Notes: a model not told the origin generated them from the sequence alone. Shown: positions 9,079 to 19,075, counted from the stretch's first letter. The stretch is DNA of 64,000 bases from Planctomycetota bacterium (GCA_021809185.1 JAKBAI010000001.1:1-64000), one strand, 5' to 3'. Numbers and translations are program-made.

Positions 9079-11673
9079 TCAGTTCGTCTCCAGTGTTGAA
9101 TCGTGATTCAAAGGGTAAAGCTGTTTTGTATTTCTTTCGACAGCAAGGATGATGGTTCGTTCTTCGTTCCCATCAGAAGAAGTAGCTACGGCGGGGATAA
9201 TCTGGCGGCCATCCGGAAGCGTATAACGCATCGAATAAAAGCCCTGAGTATCCACGGAGAGGGGTTCTCCTTGAAGAGTAATCTTCGCACCGGGGATGGT
9301 GCGACCGTAGATTATTAGTTCCGCTGTAATTTCAAACGGCAGAAGATTGCCTGTTGTTGAAATACTAACAGGAGAAGTTCCCGTGGTTGCACTACTCGCA
9401 GCTGGTTTACGAAATCGTTCGTCAAAGAAACGTTTCAAATCTTGATTCTGATTTACTTTAACTGAATCGAAGCCACCGGACATCGCCAGAATCCGGTCGG
9501 CATTATGTTCTTCATGATACCATTCCGATTCGATCCCTTCTACTTCTTCTGCTTTGGGAGTAGTGATCATTTCAGAACGGGAGATAGCAAAAAAGCGACC
9601 CCTTTTAGTCAAATAACCAATATCGATTCGATAAGATCTTGGCGGTTGCGATACCTGGATATACCAATGGTGACTATTGGCTTGAATCTCTACATCTCGT
9701 AAAATCCGTTCCGCAGTGCTGGTGGTATCGTGTGCGCTTACATCCAGTAAGCGGAGCACCATTTTGGCGCTATGCCAATCGGGGCCAAGGGCTGCTTCCG
9801 CACGTTGCATCGATTGCGAAGTCAGTTCCCAGTAACAGTGCAACCAGCAGGGATGAACAACCATGGCTACCAGTCGATCCTTGATGTATCGACTACTATG
9901 CCCATTGGTACTAGGAGTAGTTCCGATCTTGCCGTTTGTTCCAAAAAGTTTACCGAACTCTCCGTGCTCTAACCCATTTAAAGGAGGGGGAGAGCCAGGA
10001 AAAGCCCCCGCTTTGTTTAATAAATCTTCTATATCGAGATCTTCATCTAAATCGCGATTATTTCGTATGTAACCAGATTTTTTTTCCGGTTTCGAAGTGT
10101 TATTTTTAGAATCAAGGGGTGGTTGAGAAAAAGATTTTCCATTCAATTGACCTGGAAATCCGTTACGTTCTGTCCCAACAAAAGCAGAACCATTTTCGGA
10201 TGCCCGGTGGCTAGATCCTTCTGAAAAGAGAGGATGCAGAGAGGGGTCGCTTTTCGTAGAATAAGTGCCGTTTGAACTGCCGTTTCTCGATGCAGTGGTT
10301 TCTGATAGGAGCGGATGGTCTTTTTGGTCATTAAGACGATTGTTAGAATCTGATTTGGGGCTGAATTGATCATTTAAATACAAATTGTCCAAAATCGTTC
10401 GATCAGAATTGATAGCTATTGCTGGTGATTCTTTATCGATCGGATCAATCAAATCACCTAATTCATTCTTAGAGATTCCACTAATCTCGGTATTGGTATA
10501 GTTGTTCAGATTAGAGGGGGGTTGATTAAAACCGAGTGCCGATTTTGGCTTTCTGCCTCGGCGTTTGGGTGTAACTTCGGAAACGCTCGGAGTAGGAGCA
10601 CCCGAAGAAGAGATACTTGCAGAAGGAATCGATGCGTTGATATTTGCCTCGGTGGAGGTATTTATTCGATTGTCTAAATTAACATTAGAGGGGTTAATGA
10701 TCGAAGTTGTATTGATTAGCGCTGATTTCGGCTTTCTGCCTCGACGTTTGGGAGTAACTTCGGAACTGCTTAGAGAAGGAGTGCTCAGAGAAGGCGTGCT
10801 CAGAGAAGGAAACGAAGCATCTAATTTTGATTCATTGGAAATCCCAGCGTTGTTGACGAAACTAGGATCCGAGGGACTGTGAGTGGGACTATGAGTTAAG
10901 GTTGGATTGATCAGTGCCGATTTTGGCTTTCTGCCTCGACGTTTAGGAGCAACTTCGGAAGTGGTCGAAGAAGTAGCATTCGAAAAATTAGTACCTGAAA
11001 AAGTAGCACCTGAAGAAGTAGCACCTGAAGAAGTAGCACTTGAAGAAAGAATCGTACTATCTACTTGTGCCTCCGTGGACCCACTAGGATTCACTGAATT
11101 AATTAAAGTGGTACCGTTCGTGGAGGTTGGATTAATCAGTGCCGATTTTGGCTTTCTACCTCGACGTTTGAGGGCAATTATCGGAGGCTGGGGAACTGTA
11201 TTAATCGTTGATTCTCCTTCCAGATCGCCAGTCCGTTCATTCGAAGTCATGGAACTGGGATTTAAAACTGGATTGATGGATGTTGATGGGGAAGCGACAC
11301 GTGATCCCGAGACGGGGATTGAACTATCCGTTTCCTCTACTGATGGGGTATTATTTGCACGATTGGAAGATGAATTGTTCAGAGTAGCCGAATTTTTTTG
11401 CTGCAAAGATTCCTTAGATAGCTTCAAATCTGCAACAGGAACTTTTCCTGAAATATCTTTTTTAGAGCTAGGGTTATGGGAAACTTCATTAGAAACCGAT
11501 TTATTACCTGCTTTTATATCCGGGATAGCGTTGGAATTCGATTTGTTCAGAGAAGTAATTATAGAATGAATTAGACCTTCTTTATTTAGAGTTGTTGGAC
11601 TTTCGACCTCTAAAGAACGCGCCATTTCCAATAATTCTTTTTTTGTTAATTGTTCTAGCTGCTCGATCGTCAT
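9079..11673 (-). CDS. DUF4912 protein with Rho-N-like N-terminus and four AT-hook-like motifs
   Basis: 864 aa. Residues 5-42 (LEQLTKKELLEMARSLEVE) resemble the Rho termination factor N-terminal/SAP-like helical fold. Residues about 45-590 are Ser/Thr/Asn-rich and probably disordered. They contain four copies of KRRGRKPKSAL at about 169-179, 244-254, 309-319 and 370-380, matching the basic R-G-R-K-P style of AT-hook minor-groove binders. DUF4912 occupies about 597-715 (VHPCWLHCYWELTSQS ... RSYRIDIGYL), followed by a C-terminal beta-rich stretch (about 790-850). The start is preceded by GAGAGGGGAGAG. Rho-N plus AT-hook motifs suggest nucleic-acid binding (inference). The linker is also rich in short in-frame duplications. 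It is divergent from the Hsp70 gene across 0.9 kb. Confidence 0.8.
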   Translation of the reverse strand: MTIEQLEQLTKKELLEMARSLEVESPTTLNKEGLIHSIITSLNKSNSNAIPDIKAGNKSVSNEVSHNPSSKKDISGKVPVADLKLSKESLQQKNSATLNNSSSNRANNTPSVEETDSSIPVSGSRVASPSTSINPVLNPSSMTSNERTGDLEGESTINTVPQPPIIALKRRGRKPKSALINPTSTNGTTLINSVNPSGSTEAQVDSTILSSSATSSGATSSGATFSGTNFSNATSSTTSEVAPKRRGRKPKSALINPTLTHSPTHSPSDPSFVNNAGISNESKLDASFPSLSTPSLSTPSLSSSEVTPKRRGRKPKSALINTTSIINPSNVNLDNRINTSTEANINASIPSASISSSGAPTPSVSEVTPKRRGRKPKSALGFNQPPSNLNNYTNTEISGISKNELGDLIDPIDKESPAIAINSDRTILDNLYLNDQFSPKSDSNNRLNDQKDHPLLSETTASRNGSSNGTYSTKSDPSLHPLFSEGSSHRASENGSAFVGTERNGFPGQLNGKSFSQPPLDSKNNTSKPEKKSGYIRNNRDLDEDLDIEDLLNKAGAFPGSPPPLNGLEHGEFGKLFGTNGKIGTTPSTNGHSSRYIKDRLVAMVVHPCWLHCYWELTSQSMQRAEAALGPDWHSAKMVLRLLDVSAHDTTSTAERILRDVEIQANSHHWYIQVSQPPRSYRIDIGYLTKRGRFFAISRSEMITTPKAEEVEGIESEWYHEEHNADRILAMSGGFDSVKVNQNQDLKRFFDERFRKPAASSATTGTSPVSISTTGNLLPFEITAELIIYGRTIPGAKITLQGEPLSVDTQGFYSMRYTLPDGRQIIPAVATSSDGNEERTIILAVERNTKQLYPLNHDSTLETN

Positions 11674-12563
11674 TGCTCTCCCCTCTCAAGAACAGTTGCT
11701 GTTACCACCAGCAATCTATCTGCGATAGGATTGTTTCTGCGTCCTTGCAGTTAATGAACTCATATTGCACTAATACGAGATTATGAAAAATACCTGATAG
11801 TTTTTAATTTAATCCTCAAAGTTTAATTTTTAGAAAATAATTCTTTTATATTCTACTTGTTAATCTGGGCGAAATGATATATTAGAACAATTATTAAAAT
11901 TCTATATATAAAAATTCTATATATTGGTGTGAGTTACCTGAATTTCTATTTTAAAGGTCATATATTTCAGGCAATCTTTTAATAATCCTGAAATAAATAC
12001 TGCGAAAATACCAGATAATGCTGATTTAGGGTGCAACAGAATATTAATTTAATTTTCCAAATTCGTACTCTAACTATTGAATTTAAGATTTATGTTGCCA
12101 ATATTTCCTTTTTCTTTATTATATTCAGGTATAAGGAGAGATTTAAGAACTTCGCTAAAAACTTTTCCAAAGATACACCTATATTTATGGTAAAAATTGT
12201 CAGAACCCTTGTCAATCATAAAATCGGTTTAATCTGTATTTTCTTTTGAAAAATCATAAAAAATTTAAGCGATTTTTAATCATTTATTACAATTATTCGG
12301 ATTTATAGCAAATATTCATTTGAATATGAATTATTACTTAACTAATATCATCATAAATAATAAAGAATTTTATTTATATATAATTTGTTTTAGTTATAGA
12401 ATATTCGTCAATTTATTTTAATGATTGATTAACCTACTTTAAGAAATCTTCATTTGAATTGGCGATCTAAATTTCATATGAATGTATTATATACTCGAAG
12501 GTAATCTCTTTTCTGGGTTATGGTCGGCGTATATAAATTAAAATAAAATGAAGCGAGTTGGGG
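11674..12563. other. Very AT-rich divergent promoter region
   Basis: About 890 bp between the DUF4912 gene (minus) and the Hsp70 gene (plus). It includes a near-duplicate AAAATTCTATATAT pair around 11894-11925. No protein-like frame or RNA gene was recognised. It probably holds both promoters. Confidence 0.6.
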
Positions 12564-14405
12564 ATGACGAATCGGGCAGTTGGGATCGATCTTGGTACTA
12601 CTTTCAGTTTGGCAGCATATGTCGAAGCGGGTAAGCCGATCGTCACTAAAGATAACGAAGGGCGATCTCAAATACCAAGTGTTATTGCATTTCATCAAAA
12701 CGGTCAGGTTCACGTAGGGAGTCGGGCGAGATTATCTGCTTTATCTGATCCAGCGAATACCATTTTTAGTATCAAACGGCTCATGGGCCGCAAGCTGAGC
12801 GATTTGCAGCAGGAGCAGAAATTTATTCCTCAACAGATTGTTGAGCGTGAGGTAGAGGGGAATCGGAAAGTTCTATGTGTCGTTATTGGCACTAATGAAT
12901 ATACCCCCGAAGAGCTATCGGCTATGATTCTCCGGGAAGTTCGAAAGATTGCAGGAAACCCGAATAAGGCGGTAATCACTGTTCCTGCCTATTTTGATGA
13001 TTCTCAGCGTCAGGCAACGCGAGATGCTGGTCGAATAGCGGGGATGGATGTTTTGCGAATCATCAATGAGCCAACGGCAGCAGCTCTCGCTTACGGATTG
13101 GAAAAAAAGAGGGATGGGACGATTGCGGTTTACGATTTGGGCGGAGGAACGTTTGATTGTTCGATTCTTTCCTTGGAAGAGGGGGTTTTCCAGGTACTAT
13201 CTACCCATGGAGATACTTTTCTCGGGGGGGATGATTTCGATCGATGTATCATGATCTATTATGCAGAGTCCCTTGGAATTCAATTGGAAGAATGCAATGC
13301 TTTCGAGTTGCAATATTTGCGAGATCAGGCAGAAAAAACGAAAATTAGCTTGACGAGCCAAGAAGAGATTATTTGTTCGCTGGTTCTTCAGGATCGAAAG
13401 CTCGAGAAAAAAGTTCGAGTAACTCGGTCACAATTTGAGCAATGGTTGCAACCTTTTATCGAGAAAACAATCGCTCAGTGCCAGAAAGCGTTGAATGATG
13501 CCAAAAAAACTGCCGATCAAATCGATGAAGTGGTTATGGTGGGCGGTTCAACTCGTATTCCTTACGTGGTCCAGTGCGTTGAACAATTTTTCAAACGAAA
13601 ACCCCATACCGAGCTGAATCCAGATGAAGTGGTGGCATTGGGAGCGGCAATCCAAGCCGATATCTTGATTTCTGGCAAACGAGATATTCTTTTACTCGAT
13701 GTGGTACCGCTCTCTTTGGGCATAGAAACTTTAGGGGGTGTGGTCGATAAAATTATTCAGCGCAATACCCCTTTGCCTGCTCGTGCCACTGCTCGATATA
13801 CCACCTTTGTAGATAACCAAACCGGAATTGATATCCGAATCTATCAAGGGGAAAGAGAATTGGTGCAGGATTGCCGGCTATTAGGGAAGTTTCGCTTATC
13901 GGGAATTCCGCCAATGCCCGCGCAGTTTGCGCAGGTAGAGGTAACGTTCCTAGTGGATCAGAATGGTCAACTTCAGGTTTCCGCTAAAGAATTACGGAGT
14001 GGTCAGCATGCCGCAGTGACGATCCAGGCTGACCACGGTTTGACAGCGCAGGAGGTGGAACAGCTCGTATTGCAAAGTATCGATCATGCTCAGGACGATT
14101 TTACTCGGCGACGATTTATTGAATTGAGGAATAAAGCCGATACTGATTTACGCTCTGCCGAAAAAGCGACTCAGGATTTGTGGGAGATGTTGAGTGATTC
14201 TCAGCGGCAGCAGATCGATCAGCTTCGCCAGCAGGTGCAGTTAGGAATGGCACCAGTCTTAGAAACGGTAACCCCAGCAGATGTTGCCCATCTACAACAA
14301 GTTCTTACCGATTTTAATTATGCATTACTGCCATTGGCCGAACAGCAAATGAATCGAGTGGTGCAATCGGTCTTGCGCGGGAAATCTGCCGTGGAGATCG
14401 AGTGA
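12564..14405 (+). CDS. Hsp70/DnaK-family chaperone
   Basis: ATP-dependent chaperone of about 613 aa. The nucleotide-binding domain shows phosphate 1 ([14 protein letters not shown]), phosphate 2 ([14 protein letters not shown]) and the adenosine motif ([13 protein letters not shown]). The interdomain linker is [19 protein letters not shown], followed by the substrate-binding beta domain ([21 protein letters not shown]) and a helical lid. The acidic, disordered C-terminus typical of DnaK is missing. No grpE or dnaJ is adjacent, so this is probably a secondary Hsp70. An in-frame TTG at 12558 would add two residues; ATG 12564 is preferred, though neither has a clear ribosome binding site. Confidence 0.92.
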   Translation: MTNRAVGIDLGTTFSLAAYVEAGKPIVTKDNEGRSQIPSVIAFHQNGQVHVGSRARLSALSDPANTIFSIKRLMGRKLSDLQQEQKFIPQQIVEREVEGNRKVLCVVIGTNEYTPEELSAMILREVRKIAGNPNKAVITVPAYFDDSQRQATRDAGRIAGMDVLRIINEPTAAALAYGLEKKRDGTIAVYDLGGGTFDCSILSLEEGVFQVLSTHGDTFLGGDDFDRCIMIYYAESLGIQLEECNAFELQYLRDQAEKTKISLTSQEEIICSLVLQDRKLEKKVRVTRSQFEQWLQPFIEKTIAQCQKALNDAKKTADQIDEVVMVGGSTRIPYVVQCVEQFFKRKPHTELNPDEVVALGAAIQADILISGKRDILLLDVVPLSLGIETLGGVVDKIIQRNTPLPARATARYTTFVDNQTGIDIRIYQGERELVQDCRLLGKFRLSGIPPMPAQFAQVEVTFLVDQNGQLQVSAKELRSGQHAAVTIQADHGLTAQEVEQLVLQSIDHAQDDFTRRRFIELRNKADTDLRSAEKATQDLWEMLSDSQRQQIDQLRQQVQLGMAPVLETVTPADVAHLQQVLTDFNYALLPLAEQQMNRVVQSVLRGKSAVEIE

Positions 14406-14714
14406 AAAGATGGAGTGAGAAAACGGGACTTCACAACAAAATCGCGAAGGGCTTATTAGGGGTTTAATAGGATTCAAATGGAATAAAATGAAATTCAGAG
14501 TAGCAAAAAGGGATCATGCTTCTATGATAATTAGAGGATCTTAATCTTCCCACAGCAGATGGGGTATAAACGATTTTCAAAAAAATCGATTTTTCCTATC
14601 GGATCTGGAAATCGGAGAATCTTTTGGCTAAGAGCAATATCCAATTTTATATGCAGCGAGCGAAGAAGAAAAAAGATATGCTTATCCAATTGATCCGGAT
14701 TGGAGGCAATCAGC
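14406..14714. other. Spacer upstream of the sigma factor
   Basis: About 310 bp with no recognisable gene. It probably carries the promoter of the sigma/anti-sigma operon; no convincing promoter hexamers could be fixed. Confidence 0.5.
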
Positions 14715-15479
14715 GTGAATGATTCTATCGACTCTAAAGATGGTCAGATTCCAGAGTTAACGACTCAAGAATATTTCCCTAGAGAGACTACGGATATTTC
14801 GGAGATTCCTGATCTGATTTCTGCTACGACTCTTAATGATAGCCCCGCTAAAGATAGGCCCGCTAAACATTCTATAAATTCAGCATTAGAGCCTCCATCA
14901 CTAGAAACTCAATCCGTTGTTAGTCCGGATCGTGAAAAGATCACGCCGGAGAAGATTTTTCTGGAACATGTTCCACGAATTTATCTATTAGCTAAGCGTA
15001 TTTTGGGTCATGATGCCGATGCGGAAGATGTAACTCAAGATGTTCTGTTACAGGTGGTGCGCAAACTGGATAGTTTTCGGGGCGAATCGGATATTAAAAC
15101 GTGGTTACATCGAATAACCGTCAACGCTTCTTTAGTTTTTCGCCGGAAGCAAAGTCGCCAAAATGCGTTGCCGATTGGGGACGTTTTGGAACAGTTTGAT
15201 GATGATGGTCGTCATAAAAATCAGCCTAGGGTTTGGCAGTTACCGCCTGATCATCCCGTTTTAACGCAGGAAATGAAAGAGAAACTAGAAGAGGCAATTG
15301 CGGAGTTGCCCGATGGTTATCGTGAGACCTTGGTTCTGGCCGATATTGAAGAACTGCCCAATGCAGAAATTGCTGAAATGTTAAATATAAGTTTAGCCGC
15401 TACCAAAAGCCGATTACATCGTGCTCGATTGATGTTACGCGATCGGTTATCCCACTATTTCGAGGGGGGGATCCAATGA
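14715..15479 (+). CDS. ECF-type RNA polymerase sigma factor
   Basis: Sigma-70 family factor of 254 aa. An unusual N-terminal extension of about 80 polar residues precedes the core. Region 2 has LAKRILGHDADAEDVTQDVLLQVVRKLDSFRGESDIKTWLHRI, and region 4 has LPDGYRETLVLADIEELPNAEIAEMLNISLAATKSRLHRAR, a clear helix-turn-helix. The start is GTG at 14715 because GGAGG at 14702-14706 stands 8 bases before it; an in-frame TTG at 14700 lacks such a site. The N-terminal extension contains a 15-bp tandem near-duplicate (DSPAKDRPAK). The stop overlaps the anti-sigma start by ATGA, indicating a coupled operon. The target regulon is unknown. Confidence 0.9.
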   Translation: MNDSIDSKDGQIPELTTQEYFPRETTDISEIPDLISATTLNDSPAKDRPAKHSINSALEPPSLETQSVVSPDREKITPEKIFLEHVPRIYLLAKRILGHDADAEDVTQDVLLQVVRKLDSFRGESDIKTWLHRITVNASLVFRRKQSRQNALPIGDVLEQFDDDGRHKNQPRVWQLPPDHPVLTQEMKEKLEEAIAELPDGYRETLVLADIEELPNAEIAEMLNISLAATKSRLHRARLMLRDRLSHYFEGGIQ

Positions 15480-15889
15480 AAATCACCTGTGGTGAAGTTA
15501 CCAAGCTCCTGGTCGATTTGGTCGAAAATTCCTTGCCGATCGATCAACGTCTGCAATTAGAACAACACATTTGTGGTTGCCTACCCTGTATGATTTATCT
15601 GACATCGTATCGGCAAACTATTCAATTAACCCACCAATTACCGCAAGAACCGATGCCTTGTGAATTGATCGAAAAATTAAAGTCTTTTTTTCAAAAGGTC
15701 TGTCATTGTCCCAAAACTCTCGCGGAAGAAGAAGCAAAACAACAGGCAAAACGGAGCCAACTCCTTTCGCAAGATATCCTTTCGCAAGATAATTCCCAAG
15801 ATAGTTGTTCGGATGCACCCGCAAAGGATCCATCTAGCGATCCATCTAGTCAAACCACTCCAAGCAATCAAACCACTCCAAGCAGTTAA
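15476..15889 (+). CDS. Soluble zinc-finger anti-sigma factor
   Basis: 137 aa, translationally coupled to the sigma factor (ATGA overlap). It carries H-I-C-G-C-L-P-C, an H-x3-C-x2-C zinc-associated anti-sigma motif, near residue 31. There is no transmembrane segment, so it is probably a cytoplasmic redox- or metal-responsive anti-sigma that binds its partner. The C-terminal third is polar with short duplicated units (SQTTPSN/QTTPSS; LLSQDILSQDNSQD), likely disordered. Identification rests on the motif and operon context. Confidence 0.82.
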   Translation: MKITCGEVTKLLVDLVENSLPIDQRLQLEQHICGCLPCMIYLTSYRQTIQLTHQLPQEPMPCELIEKLKSFFQKVCHCPKTLAEEEAKQQAKRSQLLSQDILSQDNSQDSCSDAPAKDPSSDPSSQTTPSNQTTPSS

Positions 15890-16044
15890 ACTATAAAGGG
15901 ATTCGAGTAATCATTTTGAAATATTTCTCTGAGACTATCCCATATAATCCGAATGGATCGATTTTGTATTTTCGTTTTGTAGAGGTTCAAATTCCTTGAA
16001 AATCGGTTTTTGTTTTAATCTTTACCAGACTGTATAGGGATTAT

Positions 16045-16105
16045 GGATTTTCGAGTTCCAGAAGGAAAGGCAAGAATAACAGTCCTTCTGGAACTCGAAA
16101 TATCC
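16045..16105. terminator. Strong 18-22 bp hairpin between convergent genes
   Basis: Arms 16049-16066 and 16083-16100 are perfectly complementary over 18 bp (core TTCGAGTTCCAGAAGGA) with a 16-nt loop. Four more pairs (GGAT/ATCC) form outside a one-base bulge. It sits between the anti-sigma and sulfatase stops, so it probably terminates both. It lacks a classical T-run and is long for a terminator. Confidence 0.7.
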
Positions 16106-16132
16106 GGAGTAGAATAAATAGGTTTTAGTCTC

Positions 16133-17752
16133 TCATCTTGATTTCCAAATTTTGATCATCGCGTCATTCTGTTGGGGTGGCCCAGAATTGCTTCGACCAT
16201 TGTGGATATACTCTTCGAGGAGTTTGGTTAAACGGTCGATCGTTTGTTGCTGATCTTTTGCCAAGTTTTTTTGTTCACCAATATCGTCTTTCATGTTATA
16301 AAGTTGAGCCGAAGGGAGATGATCCTGCAGCGCTTTTTTATCATTCGGTTGGCTCCAACCTCCAGAACCGGGGCATAAAATCAGTTTATCATCCCCTTGC
16401 CTTATGGAAAAGACTCCAGAGATGGAGTGGTGAATCACCGCTGCGCGCGATATTTTCTTTTGCTTCCCTAACCATAGAGGGAGCAAACTAAAGCTATCTT
16501 CAGCGGCATTGTCGGGGAGTTTTTTCTGGAGAATATCTGCGCAGGTGGCAAAAAAGTCGGTGTGACAAATTGTCTGCGAACAGCTGGTGCCGCTCTTGAT
16601 TTTACCGGGCCAGCGCACAATAAACGGCATCCGGTGACCACCATCCCAGATATCGGCTTTGTAGCCGCGTAGATCGCCGCTAGCAAAATGTCCCAATTTC
16701 TCGAGCTGATTCACATTGGCCCACGGAGAACAACCGTTATCGCTAGTTAATATGACGATGGTATTATCGCTTAGACCGGTTTTATCTAAACAGTCTAGGA
16801 TCTTGCCGATAGAATCATCGGTTTGCATGACAAAATCTCCATAGGGGGAGAGATTGCTTTTTCCCTGAAACGATTTCGCTGGAACAATAGGAGTATGCGG
16901 CGAAGCGAAAGCAAGATAGAGAAAGAAAGGCTTCCCCTTTTTGGATTCGTCGCTTCGCTCTTGAATATAGGTTATTGCTTTTTCTGTTAGTTTGGGAAGA
17001 ACATCGATTGCTTCAAAATCGGCAGAAGCAGCCCCTTTTCTTATATACGTTTTTTCGACGGTAGGTAAACTAGTTACTTTATCGTTTCCTATGAATACAT
17101 AGGGGGGCATATCTAACGAAGCGCTAATCCCAAAAAAATAATCGAAGCCCAAACTTGTTGGACCGTTGGCAATCGGTTTTGTATAGTCGATATTCCAACT
17201 AGCATCTCTAGGTGGTTGTTTCCCTTTTTTCTCGATTTTTCCTTTATTGTTATCCGTCTTCTGGTCCTGTTTCGACATCGGTTTTTTGGCCCAATCTAGT
17301 CCCAGATGCCATTTCCCCATACAAGCGGTGTGGTAGCCATTTTGTTGTAGAAATTTTGCGACAGTCAATCGGCTGGTTGGGATCAGCGGAGAATCTGTAC
17401 CTGATAATACGCCTGATTGTAACCTACTTCGCCAGCTATAGCGACCGGTTAAAATCCCGTATCGCGTGGGGGTGCAGACAGCAGATCCACTATGAGCATC
17501 GGTAAAGATCATCCCCTGCTTCGCTAACTTATCCATATGTTCCGTTGCGATTTTGCATCGTTTGGGATTAAAGATCCGAACATCCCCATAGCCGAGATCG
17601 TCGCAAAGAATATATAGAAAATTCGGTTTTTGATTTTCCAGCACTATCTTATCTGCGGAATCCTTTTCCTTTGCTTCAATCGTATGCGTTTGTCCCGAAA
17701 AATACCATAGAAATAACAAACCGGCTAGAACTATCTTGACATGACGATTCAT
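16133..17752 (-). CDS. Secreted Cys-type sulfatase (arylsulfatase family)
   Basis: Hydrolyses sulfate esters, probably on sulfated polysaccharides, outside the cytoplasm. 539 aa. A signal peptide covers residues 1-27 or so (VKIVLAGLLFLWYFSG). Metal ligands are in LYILCDDLGYGD (DD at 51-52). The sulfatase signature C-T-P-T-R begins at Cys93, the residue converted to formylglycine. GKWHLG, TSDNGCSPW and HTPIVPAKSF are further family segments. GAGAGG precedes the ATG. No anaerobic or FGE-type maturase is in the window. A coding remnant lies just upstream on the same strand. Confidence 0.93.
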   Translation of the reverse strand: MNRHVKIVLAGLLFLWYFSGQTHTIEAKEKDSADKIVLENQKPNFLYILCDDLGYGDVRIFNPKRCKIATEHMDKLAKQGMIFTDAHSGSAVCTPTRYGILTGRYSWRSRLQSGVLSGTDSPLIPTSRLTVAKFLQQNGYHTACMGKWHLGLDWAKKPMSKQDQKTDNNKGKIEKKGKQPPRDASWNIDYTKPIANGPTSLGFDYFFGISASLDMPPYVFIGNDKVTSLPTVEKTYIRKGAASADFEAIDVLPKLTEKAITYIQERSDESKKGKPFFLYLAFASPHTPIVPAKSFQGKSNLSPYGDFVMQTDDSIGKILDCLDKTGLSDNTIVILTSDNGCSPWANVNQLEKLGHFASGDLRGYKADIWDGGHRMPFIVRWPGKIKSGTSCSQTICHTDFFATCADILQKKLPDNAAEDSFSLLPLWLGKQKKISRAAVIHHSISGVFSIRQGDDKLILCPGSGGWSQPNDKKALQDHLPSAQLYNMKDDIGEQKNLAKDQQQTIDRLTKLLEEYIHNGRSNSGPPQQNDAMIKIWKSR

Positions 17753-17861
17753 TTTGGCATTACCTCTCGATTATTCAATTTTTTTGAAACAGGGGTGATC
17801 GACTATTTTATCTAATTTTGTTTCTGTCGACAAGCTTCTTAATGAATCAATCAAATATCTG

Positions 17862-18087
17862 TTTACCTGATGTAATCGGACGGCATATGTATTAAATTAC
17901 GATTCCGCTTTTCTTTTTCGACCAGATTCCCGTACTGACCATCATTCAAGAATTGGTTCACCATATGTAAATGACCCGGTAAAGTTTTGAATGATTGCTG
18001 ATCTATTGAAAACTCTTCATCGATCCAAAAATCATCACCGCTTTTCCAAGTAGCTCGATCAGGCAGAACTGGCGGAAAAATTGATTT
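17862..18087 (-). pseudogene. Start-less C-terminal coding remnant
   Basis: A 74-codon open frame on minus ends at TAA (17862-17864). Its composition is protein-like: ...ATWKSGDDFWIDEEFS... and ...NQFLNDGQYGNLVEKEK.... There is no upstream start codon; three stops in a row precede it. It looks like the 3' end of a gene whose 5' part was lost upstream of the sulfatase. The family was not recognised. A chance open frame of this length is possible in AT-rich DNA. Confidence 0.35.
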
Positions 18088-18453
18088 TCATTATCAGCAA
18101 AAATCTTTTGATCGTGTTTTATCTTTTATGAATGCTGGAAATGATTAAAACAAATTGTGAAAAAAGGATATTCTTTATTTTAAGAAGTGTAATAGCGGTG
18201 TGAGAGTTGTCGTTCTGTTTACTTCCCTTGATGCTTACTTAACGCAGTAGTAGGTTAACTGGTCGCTGGCATCGAGATAGTCTAAAACCTAATAGTAGCA
18301 TGTACCACCCAAGAAATTTTTCCTCATCGAGATCCGAATCGAGAATCGATGCGCTACTTCAATTCTACGAGGACAGAGGGAGAATATATCCAAGAGACTA
18401 ACAAAAAAGGGCAGGGATTACGTCTTTTCCGTAAATCCTTGCCCAGTTATGAA
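18088..18453. other. Spacer between remnant and tRNA-Leu
   Basis: About 370 bp, AT-rich. No gene, repeat or clear terminator was recognised; only the flank of the tRNA gene (its 3' side) is meaningful. Confidence 0.5.
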
Positions 18454-18537
18454 TGCCGAGGACAGGATTTGAACCTGCACCCCCTTGCGAGGACTAGCTC
18501 CTGAGGCTAGCGCGTCTGCCAATTCCGCCACCCCGGC
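18454..18537 (-). tRNA. tRNA-Leu (CAG anticodon)
   Basis: 84 nt on minus. The acceptor stem pairs GCCGGGG with CCTCGGC (one G:U) and the discriminator is A. The D arm has the GGCGGAATTGGCAGACGC form. The anticodon stem CTAGC/GCTAG encloses loop CTCAGGA, giving anticodon CAG, which reads CUG. A long variable arm (TCCTCGCAAGGG) confirms the class II type, and the T loop is GGTTCAAATCC. The CCA tail is not encoded (TTC follows). Confidence 0.95.
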
Positions 18538-19075
18538 ATATTTTCAGATTACTGATATTAGATTAACAATTTAGGCAATTGTATGCTTTCGTCAAGATCG
18601 ACATTAATAAGATAGAGATTTACGCTTTGAAAAAGTTTGATTCTCAAAATATTTTGCTCGATTCAGGCTCTTCTGAAGCTTCCTCCCAAACAATATTTAG
18701 AGAAATTCAACCACTCTAAAACTACCATTGCTGATGAATAAAAGTTATTCGTTCTTAAAGACACTATCCTTTTCAGAAGTTTATAAATGGAGATTCGAGG
18801 CTATTCAAAAGATTTTAGATAGAAAAGGTTTTCTTAAGAGAAGATTCTGAAGAGAATCTCTCGAAATAGTTGATCGATTCTTTAATCCCGTCTTTCCCTA
18901 TTTTAACTTTGCTTCCTATTTTTTGTGGGTTCAAACTATAGAATAATCTGAAAGAATAACCCCTCACTAGGATAATTCATATAGTGAAATCTGTTGTTAT
19001 CTGCCGGTTTGAGAATTAATCACTAAGAAAAATGGAATTAGTGGGTTTTGGGTACATTTAGCAAAGGAAATAGGA
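18538..19075. other. Spacer upstream of the TIGR00300 gene
   Basis: About 540 bp holding the tRNA-Leu promoter on minus and presumably the promoter of the ornithine cyclodeaminase-like gene on plus. Nothing else recognised. Confidence 0.5.

Noticed and set aside
10907-11569. 220-codon plus-strand frame antisense to the DUF4912 gene
   Set aside because: It exists because the Ser/Thr-rich repetitive linker has few stops on the opposite strand. Its Glu/Val repeats simply mirror the linker repeats.
12031-12249. 72-codon frame in the AT-rich spacer before the Hsp70 gene
   Set aside because: Phe/Ile/Lys-rich AT noise without a ribosome binding site or homologue.
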